64,000 nucleotides of DNA from Luteimonas vadosa (GTDB lineage Bacteria > Pseudomonadota > Gammaproteobacteria > Xanthomonadales > Xanthomonadaceae). The notes below the pieces were generated by a model that searched no databases, was not told the DNA's origin, and saw only the letters and a program-made list of their open reading frames with translations. The stretch covers positions 434,001 through 498,000 of the forward strand of contig NZ_BAABJY010000001.1 in NCBI RefSeq assembly GCF_039543545.1, given 5' to 3'. Below are positions 54,659 to 63,057 of the stretch, in pieces. Positions within the stretch are counted from its first letter, which is position 1, and every line of letters starts with the position of its first letter. The position numbers and the translations under genes were made by a program.

Positions 54659-55141
54659 TCAGCGCGGCGGTTCGGGCGCCGGCAGCGGTGGCGGGTTCGG
54701 CACCCAGATGGCCACGCCCTTGGCGTGCTTCTGGCGCGGGCTGATGTTGACGCCGACGCCCAGGCCGCTCGTACTGAAGCCACGTCCACCGCCGCTGACG
54801 CGGCCGACGCCGCCCCCGACGCTGACCCCGCCACCGCCGTAGCCGTCGGCCGTGCCCTGGAACAGGATGCCGTTGGCGCCGAGCTTGGCCGCCTCGGCGC
54901 GCAGCTTCGCCAGCACCGCGTTGGTCTTGTTCTGCTCGCCGTAGGTGAACGCGCCGCTGCTGGTTTCCAGCAACGCGATCTCCTCGTAGGGCGTGGGTGG
55001 CGGGCCGTAGTACAGGCGGACCTGCGCCGGGTCGATCGGCGCGCGCGGCGTGCCGGTCAGGACGTGCGAACTGGCGCATGCCGCCAGGGCAGTGGCGATG
55101 ACTGCCAGCGCGACCAGGCGCAGGGGCAAGGGAATCGACAT
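54659..55141 (-). CDS. DUF4156-like glycine-rich lipoprotein
   Basis: 160 residues. Signal peptide with lipobox LAAC (Cys~22) followed by SSHVLTGTPRAPIDPAQVRLYYGPPP, then a helical NKTNAVLAKLRAEAAKLGANGILFQGTADGYGGGG and a very Gly-rich middle (GVSVGGGVGRVSGGG) ending in Pro-rich IWVPNPPPLPAPEPPR. It resembles small DUF4156/YnbE-type envelope lipoproteins. ATG 55141 has GGAG upstream at nine bases. The gene lies between the two arms of the pigment locus but has no evident link to it. Confidence 0.7.
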   Translation of the reverse strand: MSIPLPLRLVALAVIATALAACASSHVLTGTPRAPIDPAQVRLYYGPPPTPYEEIALLETSSGAFTYGEQNKTNAVLAKLRAEAAKLGANGILFQGTADGYGGGGVSVGGGVGRVSGGGRGFSTSGLGVGVNISPRQKHAKGVAIWVPNPPPLPAPEPPR

Positions 55142-55226
55142 GGCGTTGTCTCCGGTGGACTGGACCCGATGATCCACCAACGGCCATGAACCTGCGGTCA
55201 TGCCACGCGGCGCTTGCTGAACCGGT

Positions 55227-55646
55227 TCACCCGGGATGGCGCGTCCGCATCACGACGACCGATGCCTCGATGAGCGCTTCGAGCACGTCCATGTCCACGT
55301 CCGCCAGCCGCTTGATGTACAGGCACGACCTGCCGGTCGAGTGCTTGCCGAGCTTGGCGCGCAATTCCGAGAACGCCTCGAAGCCCGGCATGATGTAGAC
55401 GGAAAGCGTCTGTTTTCGCGGCGCGAACCCGACGATGAACCACTCGCCTTCGCGCCCGCTGTCGTAGCGGTAGCGGTAGCGGTCGAACCCGACCATGGCG
55501 CCGCCCCACAGTACCGGCTTGCAACCGGTCGCCTTGCGCATCATCGCCACCAGCGCCTTGCAGTCCTTGCGCTTGCCCTCGTCCTCCACCGCGTCGATGA
55601 ACGCGGCGACGGACTCCGTGCCTGGTTTGGTCTTCAGTTCAGCCAT
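55227..55646 (-). CDS. DUF1801 family protein
   Basis: 139 residues: KTKPGTESVAAFIDAVEDEGKRKDCKALVAMMRKATG, then GGAMVGFDRYRYRYDSGREGEWFIVGFAPRKQTLSVYIMPGF and SCLYIKRLADVDMDVLEALIEASVVVM, a full DUF1801 (YdhG/YdeI-like) domain. These small cytosolic proteins have a frataxin-like to SRPBCC-adjacent fold and no firmly known role; YdhG-type proteins are implicated in iron homeostasis. ATG 55646. Sits in the middle of the pigment region without relation to it. Confidence 0.82.
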   Translation of the reverse strand: MAELKTKPGTESVAAFIDAVEDEGKRKDCKALVAMMRKATGCKPVLWGGAMVGFDRYRYRYDSGREGEWFIVGFAPRKQTLSVYIMPGFEAFSELRAKLGKHSTGRSCLYIKRLADVDMDVLEALIEASVVVMRTRHPG

Positions 55647-55686
55647 CTCGGACCCTGCGCGTCCCAGGTGGTGTCCGTTTTACCAC

Positions 55687-56193
55687 TCAATCGCCGAGGT
55701 TGGCGCCGTCGACCGGAGCCTTCAGCCAGCTCGCGATGTCCTCGCCGATGGCCTCGACCGTCCGGCCCAGCACCGAACACGAGCCCTTGTAGCCGGCGAA
55801 CATGCCGCCCATCGAGTGCCTGCGCGCCTTGAACGAGGCGATCTTCTCGCCGTTCTCGTACAGGCTGCCCGCCACCGTGGTGCCCTTCTGGTGTCCGATC
55901 CAGGCGTTCCCCATGCTGATCGCGTTGGTGATGCGCACGTCGAGCGCACGCGGCGCGGCGCGGTCGACGGGTCCGTCGGTGAACGCGACGTCGATGCCGT
56001 TGTCCTTGCCGTACTCGGCGATGAAGTCGGCCAACTGCGCGTCGAGCTTGCACTCCTGCTTGATGTTGTCGGCGATGTCGCCGTCTTCGGAGTACGGCAC
56101 CGGCTTCTGGACCTGCACCGCCTGCGCGGATGCGCTTCCCGCCACCATCATCAGTGCCGCGAGCAACGCGATGTTCTTCGCCTTGCGTTCCAT
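55687..56193 (-). CDS. Exported hypothetical protein
   Basis: 168 residues. A signal peptide (MERKAKNIALLAALMMVAGSASAQ) precedes a soluble part with EDGDIADNIKQECKLDAQLADFIAEYGK, LDVRITNAISMGNAWIGHQKGTTVAGSLYENGEKIASFKARRHSMGG and a single later Cys (SCSVLGRTVEAI) that could pair with the first. It resembles periplasmic proteins of Xanthomonadaceae for which I know no function. ATG 56193 has a GGGGGAG two bases upstream, tight but strong. About 80 bp downstream of the fabG-like gene. Confidence 0.7.
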   Translation of the reverse strand: MERKAKNIALLAALMMVAGSASAQAVQVQKPVPYSEDGDIADNIKQECKLDAQLADFIAEYGKDNGIDVAFTDGPVDRAAPRALDVRITNAISMGNAWIGHQKGTTVAGSLYENGEKIASFKARRHSMGGMFAGYKGSCSVLGRTVEAIGEDIASWLKAPVDGANLGD

Positions 56194-56275
56194 GACTCCC
56201 CCTTGCGTGGTTGTTTGTTGTGGTTCCGACGGCCCCTCGGTCCCCGTCCGATGGCCGGCCGCCGCGCCTGCGTTT

Positions 56276-57022
56276 TCAGCCCATCCCGCCATTCACCCCG
56301 ATCACCTGGCCGTTAATGTAGCCCGCCTCCTCTCCGCACAGGAAGCCGACCAGGGCGGCCACTTCCTCCGGCGTGCCGGCGCGCGCGGCGGGCACGACTT
56401 GCTTGATGGTCTCGGGCGGGAAGGCGTCGGCCGCCATGTCCCCGGCGATCACGCCGGGCGCGACGACGTTGGCGGTGATGCCACGGCTGGCCATCTCCCG
56501 CGCCAGCGACTTGGTGGCGCCGTGCAACCCGGCCTTGGCCGCGGCGTAGTTGGCCTGGCCGCGGTTGCCCAGGAGCGCCGCCACGCTGGACACGCTGACG
56601 ATGCGGCCCCAGCGACCGCGCGCCATGGGCAGCAGCAAGGGCTGGGTGACATGGAAGAAGCCATGCAGCGACACGTCGATGACACGCGTCCACTGGTCGC
56701 GGGACATGCCCGCCATCGGCGCGTCGTCGTGGATGCCGGCGTTGTTGACCACCTGGTGGATGGCCCCCGCCTGCAGCAGCTCGGCAAGGGCCGTCGCGGT
56801 CGCGTCGCCATCGGTGACATCGAAGGCAACCGCCTCGGCGCTGCCGCCCGTCTCGCGGATCGCTGTCGCCACCTGCTCGGCGCGTTCGCGATTGGCATTG
56901 GCATGGACGATGACGTGGCTGCCGGCGGCTGCCAATCGGCGGCAGATCGCGCCGCCGATGTCGCCACTGCCCCCGGTGACCAGGGCGCGCCTGGGTGCAT
57001 CCTTGATCGATCCGTTCTTCAT
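56276..57022 (-). CDS. 3-oxoacyl-ACP reductase (FabG-like, aryl-polyene ketoreductase)
   Basis: 248 residues, a short-chain dehydrogenase: TGGSGDIGGAI (NADPH Rossmann), NNAG, SVSSVAALLGNRGQANYAAAKAG (Ser, Tyr and Lys of the catalytic triad) and a C-terminal GYINGQVIGVNGGMG typical of FabG. It reduces the 3-keto group of the polyene intermediate on ACP. Its ATG lies 7 bp after the stop of the dehydratase gene, at the end of the minus-strand arm. Likeness to ApeQ is inferred from position and family. Confidence 0.92.
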   Translation of the reverse strand: MKNGSIKDAPRRALVTGGSGDIGGAICRRLAAAGSHVIVHANANRERAEQVATAIRETGGSAEAVAFDVTDGDATATALAELLQAGAIHQVVNNAGIHDDAPMAGMSRDQWTRVIDVSLHGFFHVTQPLLLPMARGRWGRIVSVSSVAALLGNRGQANYAAAKAGLHGATKSLAREMASRGITANVVAPGVIAGDMAADAFPPETIKQVVPAARAGTPEEVAALVGFLCGEEAGYINGQVIGVNGGMG

Positions 57023-57029
57023 CCGCTCA

Positions 57030-57473
57030 TTATCCCGCAGCCTGCGGCGAGCCCAGCATCACCGCCGCGCGACCCTCGGCCAGCAGCGCGCCGGCATGCA
57101 GGATCCGGAATCCGTACTGCTGGCTGGCCTCGGCCTCCACCAGCACCTCGGCTTCGCACTCGAGCGCACCGGCCAGGTCGTCGATCCGGGTCACGCTCAA
57201 TTCGACGCCGCGCAGCGCCACCAGCATGCCGGGCCGCGCCTGCCCGCCGGCGGCCTGGGCGCGCAGGCCGCCGTGCACCGCCATCGCCTGCGCGCCGTAT
57301 TCGCACAGGTGGACGGCGCGCAGCTGGCCGCCGGAACGCAGGGGATGGTCCGGGGCGCGATGGGTACCGGCGCGCAAGCGGATGCGCGCGCCATCCCAGT
57401 CCAGCACTTCGTCCCACAGGCACATCGCGCCGGCGTGCGGGACCAGGGCCTCGATGGCGGCGCGGCCGATCAT
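57030..57473 (-). CDS. 3-hydroxyacyl-ACP dehydratase (hotdog fold, ApeP-like)
   Basis: 147 residues of hotdog-fold type: ALVPHAGAMCLWDEVLDWDG, THRAPDHPLRSGGQLRAVHLCEYGAQAMAVHGGL (the helix carrying the likely active-site residues) and GALLAEGRAAVML at the end. The His in the first half of the usual HGG/xHx motif is PHAGAM, so catalytic residues look present. It dehydrates the hydroxyacyl intermediate to the trans-enoyl unit. Its start overlaps the stop of the MMPL gene by 4 bp (ATGA), and fabG follows 7 bp later. Confidence 0.85.
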   Translation of the reverse strand: MIGRAAIEALVPHAGAMCLWDEVLDWDGARIRLRAGTHRAPDHPLRSGGQLRAVHLCEYGAQAMAVHGGLRAQAAGGQARPGMLVALRGVELSVTRIDDLAGALECEAEVLVEAEASQQYGFRILHAGALLAEGRAAVMLGSPQAAG

Positions 57474-59824
57474 GCCCGCGCACCCGGGGGCGGGGCGGTC
57501 GTGCCCGACTCGGCATGCGGGTGCCGCGCAACCAGCAACGCAAGCACGAAGTTCGACAGCACGCCGATGGCCACCGTGCTGCCGAGCGCGCGCAGCACCG
57601 GGATCGACGACAGGGCGAGCAGGCTGAACACCAGCAGCGTCATCAGGCTGCACACGATCACCGCGTGCAAGGTGCGCAGCTGGTCGTCGCGGTCGTCGCC
57701 GGCGTGCTCGAAGAACAGCGCGTAGTCCAGTCCCAGCCCCGCCGCGAGGATCAACGCGACCAGGTGGAACAGCGTCAACTCGACCCCCAGCCCGCGCAGC
57801 ACCGCCAGGACCACCAGCGTGGTCAGGGCCATCGGCACGAGCACGCGCACCACCCGCGAAGGCGTGCGCAACGCCAGCCACACCGTGGCCGCCAGCAGCA
57901 CCGCCGCCAGCGCCAGCGCCGCCAGCACGCGGCCGCGATAGGCCGCGACCAGCGATTCCGACGCCTGCTTCATGTCCAGCAGTTCCGCGCCATGCGCGCT
58001 GGCCACCTGCGCCACGGCGGCGACGTCGCGCAGCCCGCCCAGCGAGACCAGGGCGGTGGACTGCTCGGCGCCCGCCAGCAGCAGGCCCTCGACGCTGGCC
58101 TGCAGCGGCGTGCCCGCCAGGTCGGACGGGCGCAGCGGGGGCGCGCGCCGGGCGCGCTCGACATCGACCAGGAAGTCCTCGAATGCGTCGGCGCGGAACG
58201 GCGTGCCGGCGAGCGCCTCGTCCAGCGTGGCGCGCATCGTCGCCGCATCGGGCAGGCGCACCTGCCGGGCACGCTGGGTGGCGCTGCTGGGCAGGTAACG
58301 CGCCGCCAGGTCGTATCCGTCGAGGGCGCCAGCGGCGACCAGGGCATCGAGCGCCGGGCGCAGCGCCTCCGAAGCGCGCAAGGCCGCGTCGGGGTTCGCG
58401 CCACGCACCACGACGACGTGGCGCACGTCCGGCGCGCCCAGCTCCGCGCGCAGGGTCGCGTCGCGTGCCAGTGCATCGGCCGGCACCGGGGTGAGCTTGG
58501 ACAGATCGTTCTGCCAGAACGGTCCGCGCGACAGCACCACCACCGCGACGCACGCCACCGCGAGCGCCAGCAGCGGCCAGCGCGGCTGCGGCAGGCGCGT
58601 GATCGCGCGCCACAGGCGCGCCAGGCCGGGAGACCGCGCCGGATCGCGCGGCGACGGATCGATCAGCGCGGGCAGCGCGAAGCGCGTGGCCAGCGCGGCG
58701 GTGCCCAGGCCGGCGATCGTGAACACCGCCAGCTGCTGCAGGCCATCGACACCGGAAAACAGGAAGGTCAGGTAGGCGATGCAGGTGGCGACCACGCCGG
58801 TCGCCAGCGTCGGCCACAACGCGCGCACGTTGTCCCAGGGCGACAGGCCCGCGCGCTGGTGGCTGAAGAAATGGATCGGGTAATCCTGCACCACCCCGAT
58901 CAGGGTGAAACCGAAGGCCACGGTGATGCCGTGCACGCTCTGGAACAGCAACGCGACCGCGCCGAGCCCCGCCAGCCCCGCGCTCGCAAGGGGCAACACG
59001 CCCAGCAAGGGCATGCGCCAGCTGCGGTAGGCCACGAGCAGCAGCAGGATGAGCCCGATGCTGTCCACCGTGCCGATCCACTGCGCCTCGCGCGCCGTGC
59101 GGCCGCCGATCTCGACCGAAAACGCGCCGGGCCCGGTCATCGTCAACTGCGTGCCGGTCGCGCCGCGCGCCTGCGCGAACGCCCCATGCACGGCATCGTA
59201 GGCGGCCTGCTGGCCGGTGGGATCGAAGCCGGCGGCACTGGTCTGCGCCACCAGCAACGCCTGGCGCCCGGCGCCATCGAACCAGGTGCCGTGCAGGCGT
59301 TGCGGCGCGTTGGCCGGTTGCCAGCTTTCGGCGAGCTTCAGGGTCTCGAGCGTGGGATCGGCGGGCAGCAAGGGCTCGACCAGGGCGGCGGCGGGAGACC
59401 CCAGGTCCTGCACCCGTTGCTCGAACTGGTCGCGCAGGTAGGCCGCATCCAGCGCCTGCCGATCGAGCGTCGGCGACAGCAGGTAACGATAGGGTCGCAG
59501 CTGTTCGGGGATGGCTTCCAGCCCTGCGTCGCCGCCGTTGGCAACGAACTCGAACTTGCCGTCGGCGGACAGCGCGGCTGCCAGCGCCTGCGATTGCTCC
59601 GCCAGCGTTTCGGGATCACTGCCGGACAAGGCCAGCAGCAGCAGGCGGGAGCCGGGGCCCTCGCCGAGCTCGTCGATGAGGAGTTTCTGGGCGGGGGTGC
59701 GGGGTTCGGGCATGAACTTCCGCAAGTCACCGCTCATTTCCAGGCGCTGGGACACCAGCCAGCCGGCGAGGACCAGCAGGGCCAGCCAGGCAACCGCCAG
59801 CACCGTGCGCCAGGTGGCGGTCAT
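57470..59824 (-). CDS. MMPL/RND-type exporter of the pigment locus
   Basis: 784 residues, twelve membrane spans arranged 1+5 and 1+5, with two large periplasmic loops (e.g. the first from SQRLEMSGDLRKFMPEPRTPAQKLL). DSIGLILLLLVAYRSWRMPLLGVLPLASAG, FGFTLIGVVQDYPIHFFSHQRAG and DYALFFEHAGDDRDDQ are MMPL family features; the D-Y pairs in TM4/TM10-like helices would carry protons. It probably moves the polyene lipid out of the inner membrane. Start ATG 59824 is right at a short overlapping minus frame that ends there. Couples to the dehydratase by ATGA. Confidence 0.9.
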   Translation of the reverse strand: MTATWRTVLAVAWLALLVLAGWLVSQRLEMSGDLRKFMPEPRTPAQKLLIDELGEGPGSRLLLLALSGSDPETLAEQSQALAAALSADGKFEFVANGGDAGLEAIPEQLRPYRYLLSPTLDRQALDAAYLRDQFEQRVQDLGSPAAALVEPLLPADPTLETLKLAESWQPANAPQRLHGTWFDGAGRQALLVAQTSAAGFDPTGQQAAYDAVHGAFAQARGATGTQLTMTGPGAFSVEIGGRTAREAQWIGTVDSIGLILLLLVAYRSWRMPLLGVLPLASAGLAGLGAVALLFQSVHGITVAFGFTLIGVVQDYPIHFFSHQRAGLSPWDNVRALWPTLATGVVATCIAYLTFLFSGVDGLQQLAVFTIAGLGTAALATRFALPALIDPSPRDPARSPGLARLWRAITRLPQPRWPLLALAVACVAVVVLSRGPFWQNDLSKLTPVPADALARDATLRAELGAPDVRHVVVVRGANPDAALRASEALRPALDALVAAGALDGYDLAARYLPSSATQRARQVRLPDAATMRATLDEALAGTPFRADAFEDFLVDVERARRAPPLRPSDLAGTPLQASVEGLLLAGAEQSTALVSLGGLRDVAAVAQVASAHGAELLDMKQASESLVAAYRGRVLAALALAAVLLAATVWLALRTPSRVVRVLVPMALTTLVVLAVLRGLGVELTLFHLVALILAAGLGLDYALFFEHAGDDRDDQLRTLHAVIVCSLMTLLVFSLLALSSIPVLRALGSTVAIGVLSNFVLALLVARHPHAESGTTAPPPGARA

Positions 59825-60204
59825 GCCATGAGCGCCGATTGCGAGGGCATCGCATTCACCAGACACCCGTTACGGGAAGCGACGCGCGCGGCAGGCCACC
59901 TGAGCGGGATGCCACGGTACGCTTGGCGGCTCGCAAGCTCCGCCTGGCAGGTGCGCTGCGACAACGGCTTCATGGTTTCCCCGTGCTGCGCGCCGGACGC
60001 GGGCGCCGGGGGATGGTCGCACGACTGCCCTTCGATGGCGCGGGGGCCGCGCGCCCGAGGGGAACCGACCCGGGCTGACAACGGGGCCCGGTGCCGGACG
60101 CAAGCGGCGGGCCTCACCGGGTCTGTGGGCACCGGCATGCGCGCAGCCGATCAGGCGCATGGACCCGAACCGTTACGCCTGCCCCGTCCGGCAGGCGAGC
60201 GCAC
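59825..60204. other. 380-bp gap between MMPL exporter and the LolA-like gene
   Basis: No convincing gene. Two minus frames (59821-60138 and 59870-60160) are Arg/Pro-rich without family likeness and overlap each other, so I treat them as chance. The minus-strand pigment genes otherwise abut or overlap, so this gap is the largest break in the arm and could hold an internal promoter or a lost small gene. I recognise no promoter or terminator in it. Confidence 0.4.
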
Positions 60205-60921
60205 TCAGGCTTTGTCGTCCTGCCTGCAGATCGCCGCGAGCGCCGCACCATCGGTCACTTCCCGCGCAGAACGGGCAGCACCGGCGAGCAGGGTGCGCTG
60301 CGTATCGCCCTTGGCCGGCCGCGTCTCGATGCAGCGCAATTCGGCGCCGCGTCCGTGCAGCACGATGTCGCGCACGCGGTTGGCCAGCTTCGCGTCCTTC
60401 GGCACCAGGGTCAGGGTCCAGCGCTGGCGGGTCCCGCTGGACTCGATGCGATAGCTGCGCGACAGCGACTCGCCATCCCCGGTCAGCAGCGCGCCGAAGC
60501 TGGCCTGCAGGCTCGCCAGTTCGGGGACCCGCGACAGCGAGAATCGACGCGGCGTGCGCCCGTCGCGGGCAATGGTCGCTTCGCCGGCCCGGATGGTGGT
60601 GGTTTCGGCGTACGGGGAGCGCACCTCGCGCACCAGCGTGTCGGCATCGGGACGCACGTACAGGCCCTGGATGCGCAACGGCGCCTTGAGCATCGGCGAG
60701 TCGCGGACCTCCACGAAGGGCGTGCTCATCGGTGCCGGGCGCGCAAGCCGGGCGAGGATCCAGCTGCTTTCCACGCCGGGGGTGGCCGCCTCAACGTTGC
60801 CCTGGAGGAGCGCCAGGCACGGCAGCATCGCCCCCAGCAGCACGCCCTGTGCCAGGCGCCGCCGCGGCGCCGGCGCTCGGCGGCAGGCCTGGCTGCGTGG
60901 GTTCGCGCGGGTTGCATGCAT
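60205..60921 (-). CDS. LolA-like outer-membrane lipoprotein carrier family protein
   Basis: 238 residues from ATG 60921. An N-terminal signal (RRRLAQGVLLGAMLPCLALLQGNVEAA) precedes a LolA-fold domain: PFVEVRDSPMLKAPLRIQGLYVRPDADTLVREV, FSLSRVPELASLQASFGALLTGD and RWTLTLVPKDAKLANRVRDIVLHGRG. Aryl-polyene clusters usually include such a carrier, taken to move the lipid across the periplasm. The first ~43 codons overlap the 3' end of the acyltransferase by 131 bp in another frame, so the real start may be later (e.g. ATG 60828 or GTG 60843). See finding. Confidence 0.8.
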   Translation of the reverse strand: MHATRANPRSQACRRAPAPRRRLAQGVLLGAMLPCLALLQGNVEAATPGVESSWILARLARPAPMSTPFVEVRDSPMLKAPLRIQGLYVRPDADTLVREVRSPYAETTTIRAGEATIARDGRTPRRFSLSRVPELASLQASFGALLTGDGESLSRSYRIESSGTRQRWTLTLVPKDAKLANRVRDIVLHGRGAELRCIETRPAKGDTQRTLLAGAARSAREVTDGAALAAICRQDDKA

Positions 60922-61837
60922 CGCCGTGTCCCCAGAAATCATAGAAGTTGAACCAGTTGTAAGGTGCATAACGCACGTAATGTTCAAGCCTGGCGGCGTA
61001 ACCGCGGATGAGCGAGGGGATCGCGGCCGCGCGCTCGCGCCGCGGGATGTCGAGTCCTTCGCTGAACGTTTCGAACACCAATTCGTAGCGGTTGCCGCCG
61101 TGGTACAGGCCGAAGGCCAGTGACACCGGGACCTTGAGCACCGCCGCGATCAGCCAAGGCGCGGTGGGGAATTCGGCCGGCGCGCCGAGGAACGGCACGT
61201 CGACGGTCGGATGGCCCGGTTGCGCGCGATCGACGAGCAAGGCCACCAGGTGGCCCTGCTCGGCGGCCTGCTGGATCGCCAGCATGATCGCCGGGCCGTC
61301 CTGGCTGCCGTCGATCACGTTGGCGGCGATCTCGGGGTTCATGGCGTCGAAGAGCTGGGTCATGGCCGGGCTGTGCGCCTTGTCCAGCACGACGCGGATC
61401 GTGTAGTCCGGACGCTGGCGCGCCAAAACGCGCAGCACCTCGAAACTCCCCAGGTGGGATCCGAACAGGAGCACGCCGCGTCCCTGGTCGAGCTGCGCAT
61501 GGATGCCATCGAGGCCGCGGATGCTGACGTCGAAGCGCTCCCTGATGTCACGCCCGGGTGCCTGCTCCCCGAGCAGGAACACGCGGTCGAGGATGGTGGA
61601 AGCGAAGGTATGGATGTGGCGCGCCACGTCGAGCAGGCTCGGGCGCAGGCCGAGGGCGCGGGCGAGGTAGGCGCGCGACGCCCGCCGCTCGGCGCCCCGC
61701 TTGAGCAGGAAGTACACGGTGATGGGGTAGAGGCACAGGCGGCCGAGCGCGCGACCGCCATGGCGGCTGATCGCCCCGATCAAGCCGATCGCGAACCGGC
61801 CGCCGCCTTCCTGGCGTTGCTTCCATTCCGAACTCAT
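60791..61837 (-). CDS. LpxL/HtrB-like acyltransferase of the pigment locus
   Basis: 348 residues. A lysophospholipid-acyltransferase fold with GSHLGSFEVLRVLA (H-x4-E catalytic pair) and a later DRAQPGHPTVDVPFLGAPAEFPTAPWLIAA block; IPSLIRGYAARLEHYVRYAPYNWFNFYDFW is the family end. About 36 further residues, Ala/Pro/Gly-rich (DACNPREPTQPGLPPS...), run past the usual end and overlap the LolA-like gene. It would acylate the polyene or its glycerol carrier. ATG 61837 begins MSSEWKQRQEGGGR. 82 bp after the dehydratase gene. Confidence 0.85.
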   Translation of the reverse strand: MSSEWKQRQEGGGRFAIGLIGAISRHGGRALGRLCLYPITVYFLLKRGAERRASRAYLARALGLRPSLLDVARHIHTFASTILDRVFLLGEQAPGRDIRERFDVSIRGLDGIHAQLDQGRGVLLFGSHLGSFEVLRVLARQRPDYTIRVVLDKAHSPAMTQLFDAMNPEIAANVIDGSQDGPAIMLAIQQAAEQGHLVALLVDRAQPGHPTVDVPFLGAPAEFPTAPWLIAAVLKVPVSLAFGLYHGGNRYELVFETFSEGLDIPRRERAAAIPSLIRGYAARLEHYVRYAPYNWFNFYDFWGHGDACNPREPTQPGLPPSAGAAAAPGTGRAAGGDAAVPGAPPGQR

Positions 61838-61919
61838 GGCCGCCCACGCGTAAACCGAGGGCGCGCCGAGGCCGGATGCAGCGCGCGCGGCTTGCGCCGA
61901 GAGGGACGGGGCGTCGGAC

Positions 61920-62225
61920 TCATGCGCAGACCTCGCCACTGGCAAGCAGCCGGTCGCCGCGGCAGACCCGGAAACGCCAGCGTGCTCCGTCCAGCGCGTC
62001 GATGTGCACGCTGGCCGTTTCACCAGGCAGCAGCGGCTGCATGAACTTCACTTGCGGCAGGCGCAAGCCGGCCTCGAAGGGCCCATGTTGGCGCTCGATC
62101 GCTTCGATGACGTGGTCGAGGATGACCACGCCCGGCACCAGCGGCCGCCCGGGGAAATGTCCTGGCAGGCAGGGATGGTCGCCCTGCACTTGGAACGTCA
62201 TGCCCTGCGCTTGTCCGCGCTCCAT
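61920..62225 (-). CDS. 3-hydroxyacyl-ACP dehydratase, FabZ/FabA-like (ApeI-type)
   Basis: 101 residues. GDHPCLPGHFPGRPLVPGVVILDHVIEAIERQ is the FabZ active-site region (HFPGxPxxPGV, catalytic His in GHFPG), and RLPQVKFMQPLLPGETASVHIDAL follows. It is the second dehydratase of the locus, and with the other would give the fully conjugated chain. Start is ambiguous: ATG 62225 (6 bp after the plsC stop), ATG 62201, or GTG 62234 overlapping the stop as GTGA. Slightly short for FabZ, as is usual for this position in aryl-polyene clusters. Confidence 0.87.
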   Translation of the reverse strand: MERGQAQGMTFQVQGDHPCLPGHFPGRPLVPGVVILDHVIEAIERQHGPFEAGLRLPQVKFMQPLLPGETASVHIDALDGARWRFRVCRGDRLLASGEVCA

Positions 62226-62230
62226 GCCGG

Positions 62231-63007
62231 TCACGCCGGCCGGCGCAGCAGGGCCACGACGGCGGCATGCGCCTGCGCCGCGAGCACCTGCCGATCCGGC
62301 TGACCCTGGGCGCCCTGCGTCGGCAGCGGCGTCCCCACGCGCACCCGGATCCGACCCGGGCGCACGCGGAACAGGCCGTCCACCGGCAACACCGCGCCGG
62401 CACCCTCGATCGCCACCGGCAACACGGCGACACCGGCGTCGATCGCCGATTGCAGGGCACCTGCCTTGAAGGGCGCCACCGCCCCCGTGAGGCTGCGGGT
62501 GCCCTCGGGAAACAGGCACAGGCTCTCGCCGCGGCGCAGCATGCCGGCGGCGTCGCGGCGCAGCAGGGGCCCGGCGCGGCGATCCTCGCGGTCGATGAAC
62601 AGCATCCCGGTCACCCGTGCATACCAGCCCACGAACGGCACGCGCGTCATCTCGCGCTTGAGCAGGAAGCGCAGCGGTACGGGCACGGCGCGGAACAGCG
62701 CGCACACGTCGATCACCGACTGGTGGTTGGCGACGAGCAGGTACGGCCGCGACCAGTCGATGCGCTCGACGCCTTCGACCCGCAGGCGCGCGCCGGCGCC
62801 CCCGAGCAGGCCAGGCGCCCAGCACGACGACGCCATGCGCAGCGCCCAGTCGCGCCTGCCGGTCAACGCCACCACGCCCAGCGCCAGGCTGATCCAGACC
62901 GCCGTCCACGCCGCGGTAAACGCGAGTTGCAGCGCATTGGCGCATTGCCATGCCCAGCCCTTCATCGCCGAAGCCATCAAGCTGGGGGTGTCGACGCGGG
63001 TCTGCAT
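62231..63007 (-). CDS. PlsC-like 1-acyl-glycerol-3-phosphate acyltransferase
   Basis: 258 residues. A membrane-near N-terminus (LAFTAAWTAVWISLALGVVALTG) and the PlsC motifs ANHQSVIDV (NHxxxxD: H and D catalytic), then FLLKREMTRVPFVGWYARVTGMLFIDRED and LCLFPEGTRS (phosphate site). It should transfer an acyl chain to a glycerophosphate-type acceptor in the inner membrane, here probably the polyene carrier. ATG 63007; ATG 62977 also plausible. 50 bp after the membrane protein gene. Confidence 0.9.
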   Translation of the reverse strand: MQTRVDTPSLMASAMKGWAWQCANALQLAFTAAWTAVWISLALGVVALTGRRDWALRMASSCWAPGLLGGAGARLRVEGVERIDWSRPYLLVANHQSVIDVCALFRAVPVPLRFLLKREMTRVPFVGWYARVTGMLFIDREDRRAGPLLRRDAAGMLRRGESLCLFPEGTRSLTGAVAPFKAGALQSAIDAGVAVLPVAIEGAGAVLPVDGLFRVRPGRIRVRVGTPLPTQGAQGQPDRQVLAAQAHAAVVALLRRPA

Positions 63008-63057
63008 GGGCGGGAAGGATACCGAAGCAGTGCGCGGCACGGCGGGCCGGCACCGCC

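Noticed and set aside
59821..60138. 105-codon minus frame upstream of the MMPL gene
   Set aside because: Arg/Pro-rich with no domain; its stop overlapping the MMPL ATG is suggestive of coupling, but the composition argues against a gene.
55802..60454. 1550-codon plus frame through the pigment arm
   Set aside because: Antisense to the FabG, dehydratase, MMPL and LolA-like genes, all of which have family motifs on the minus strand.
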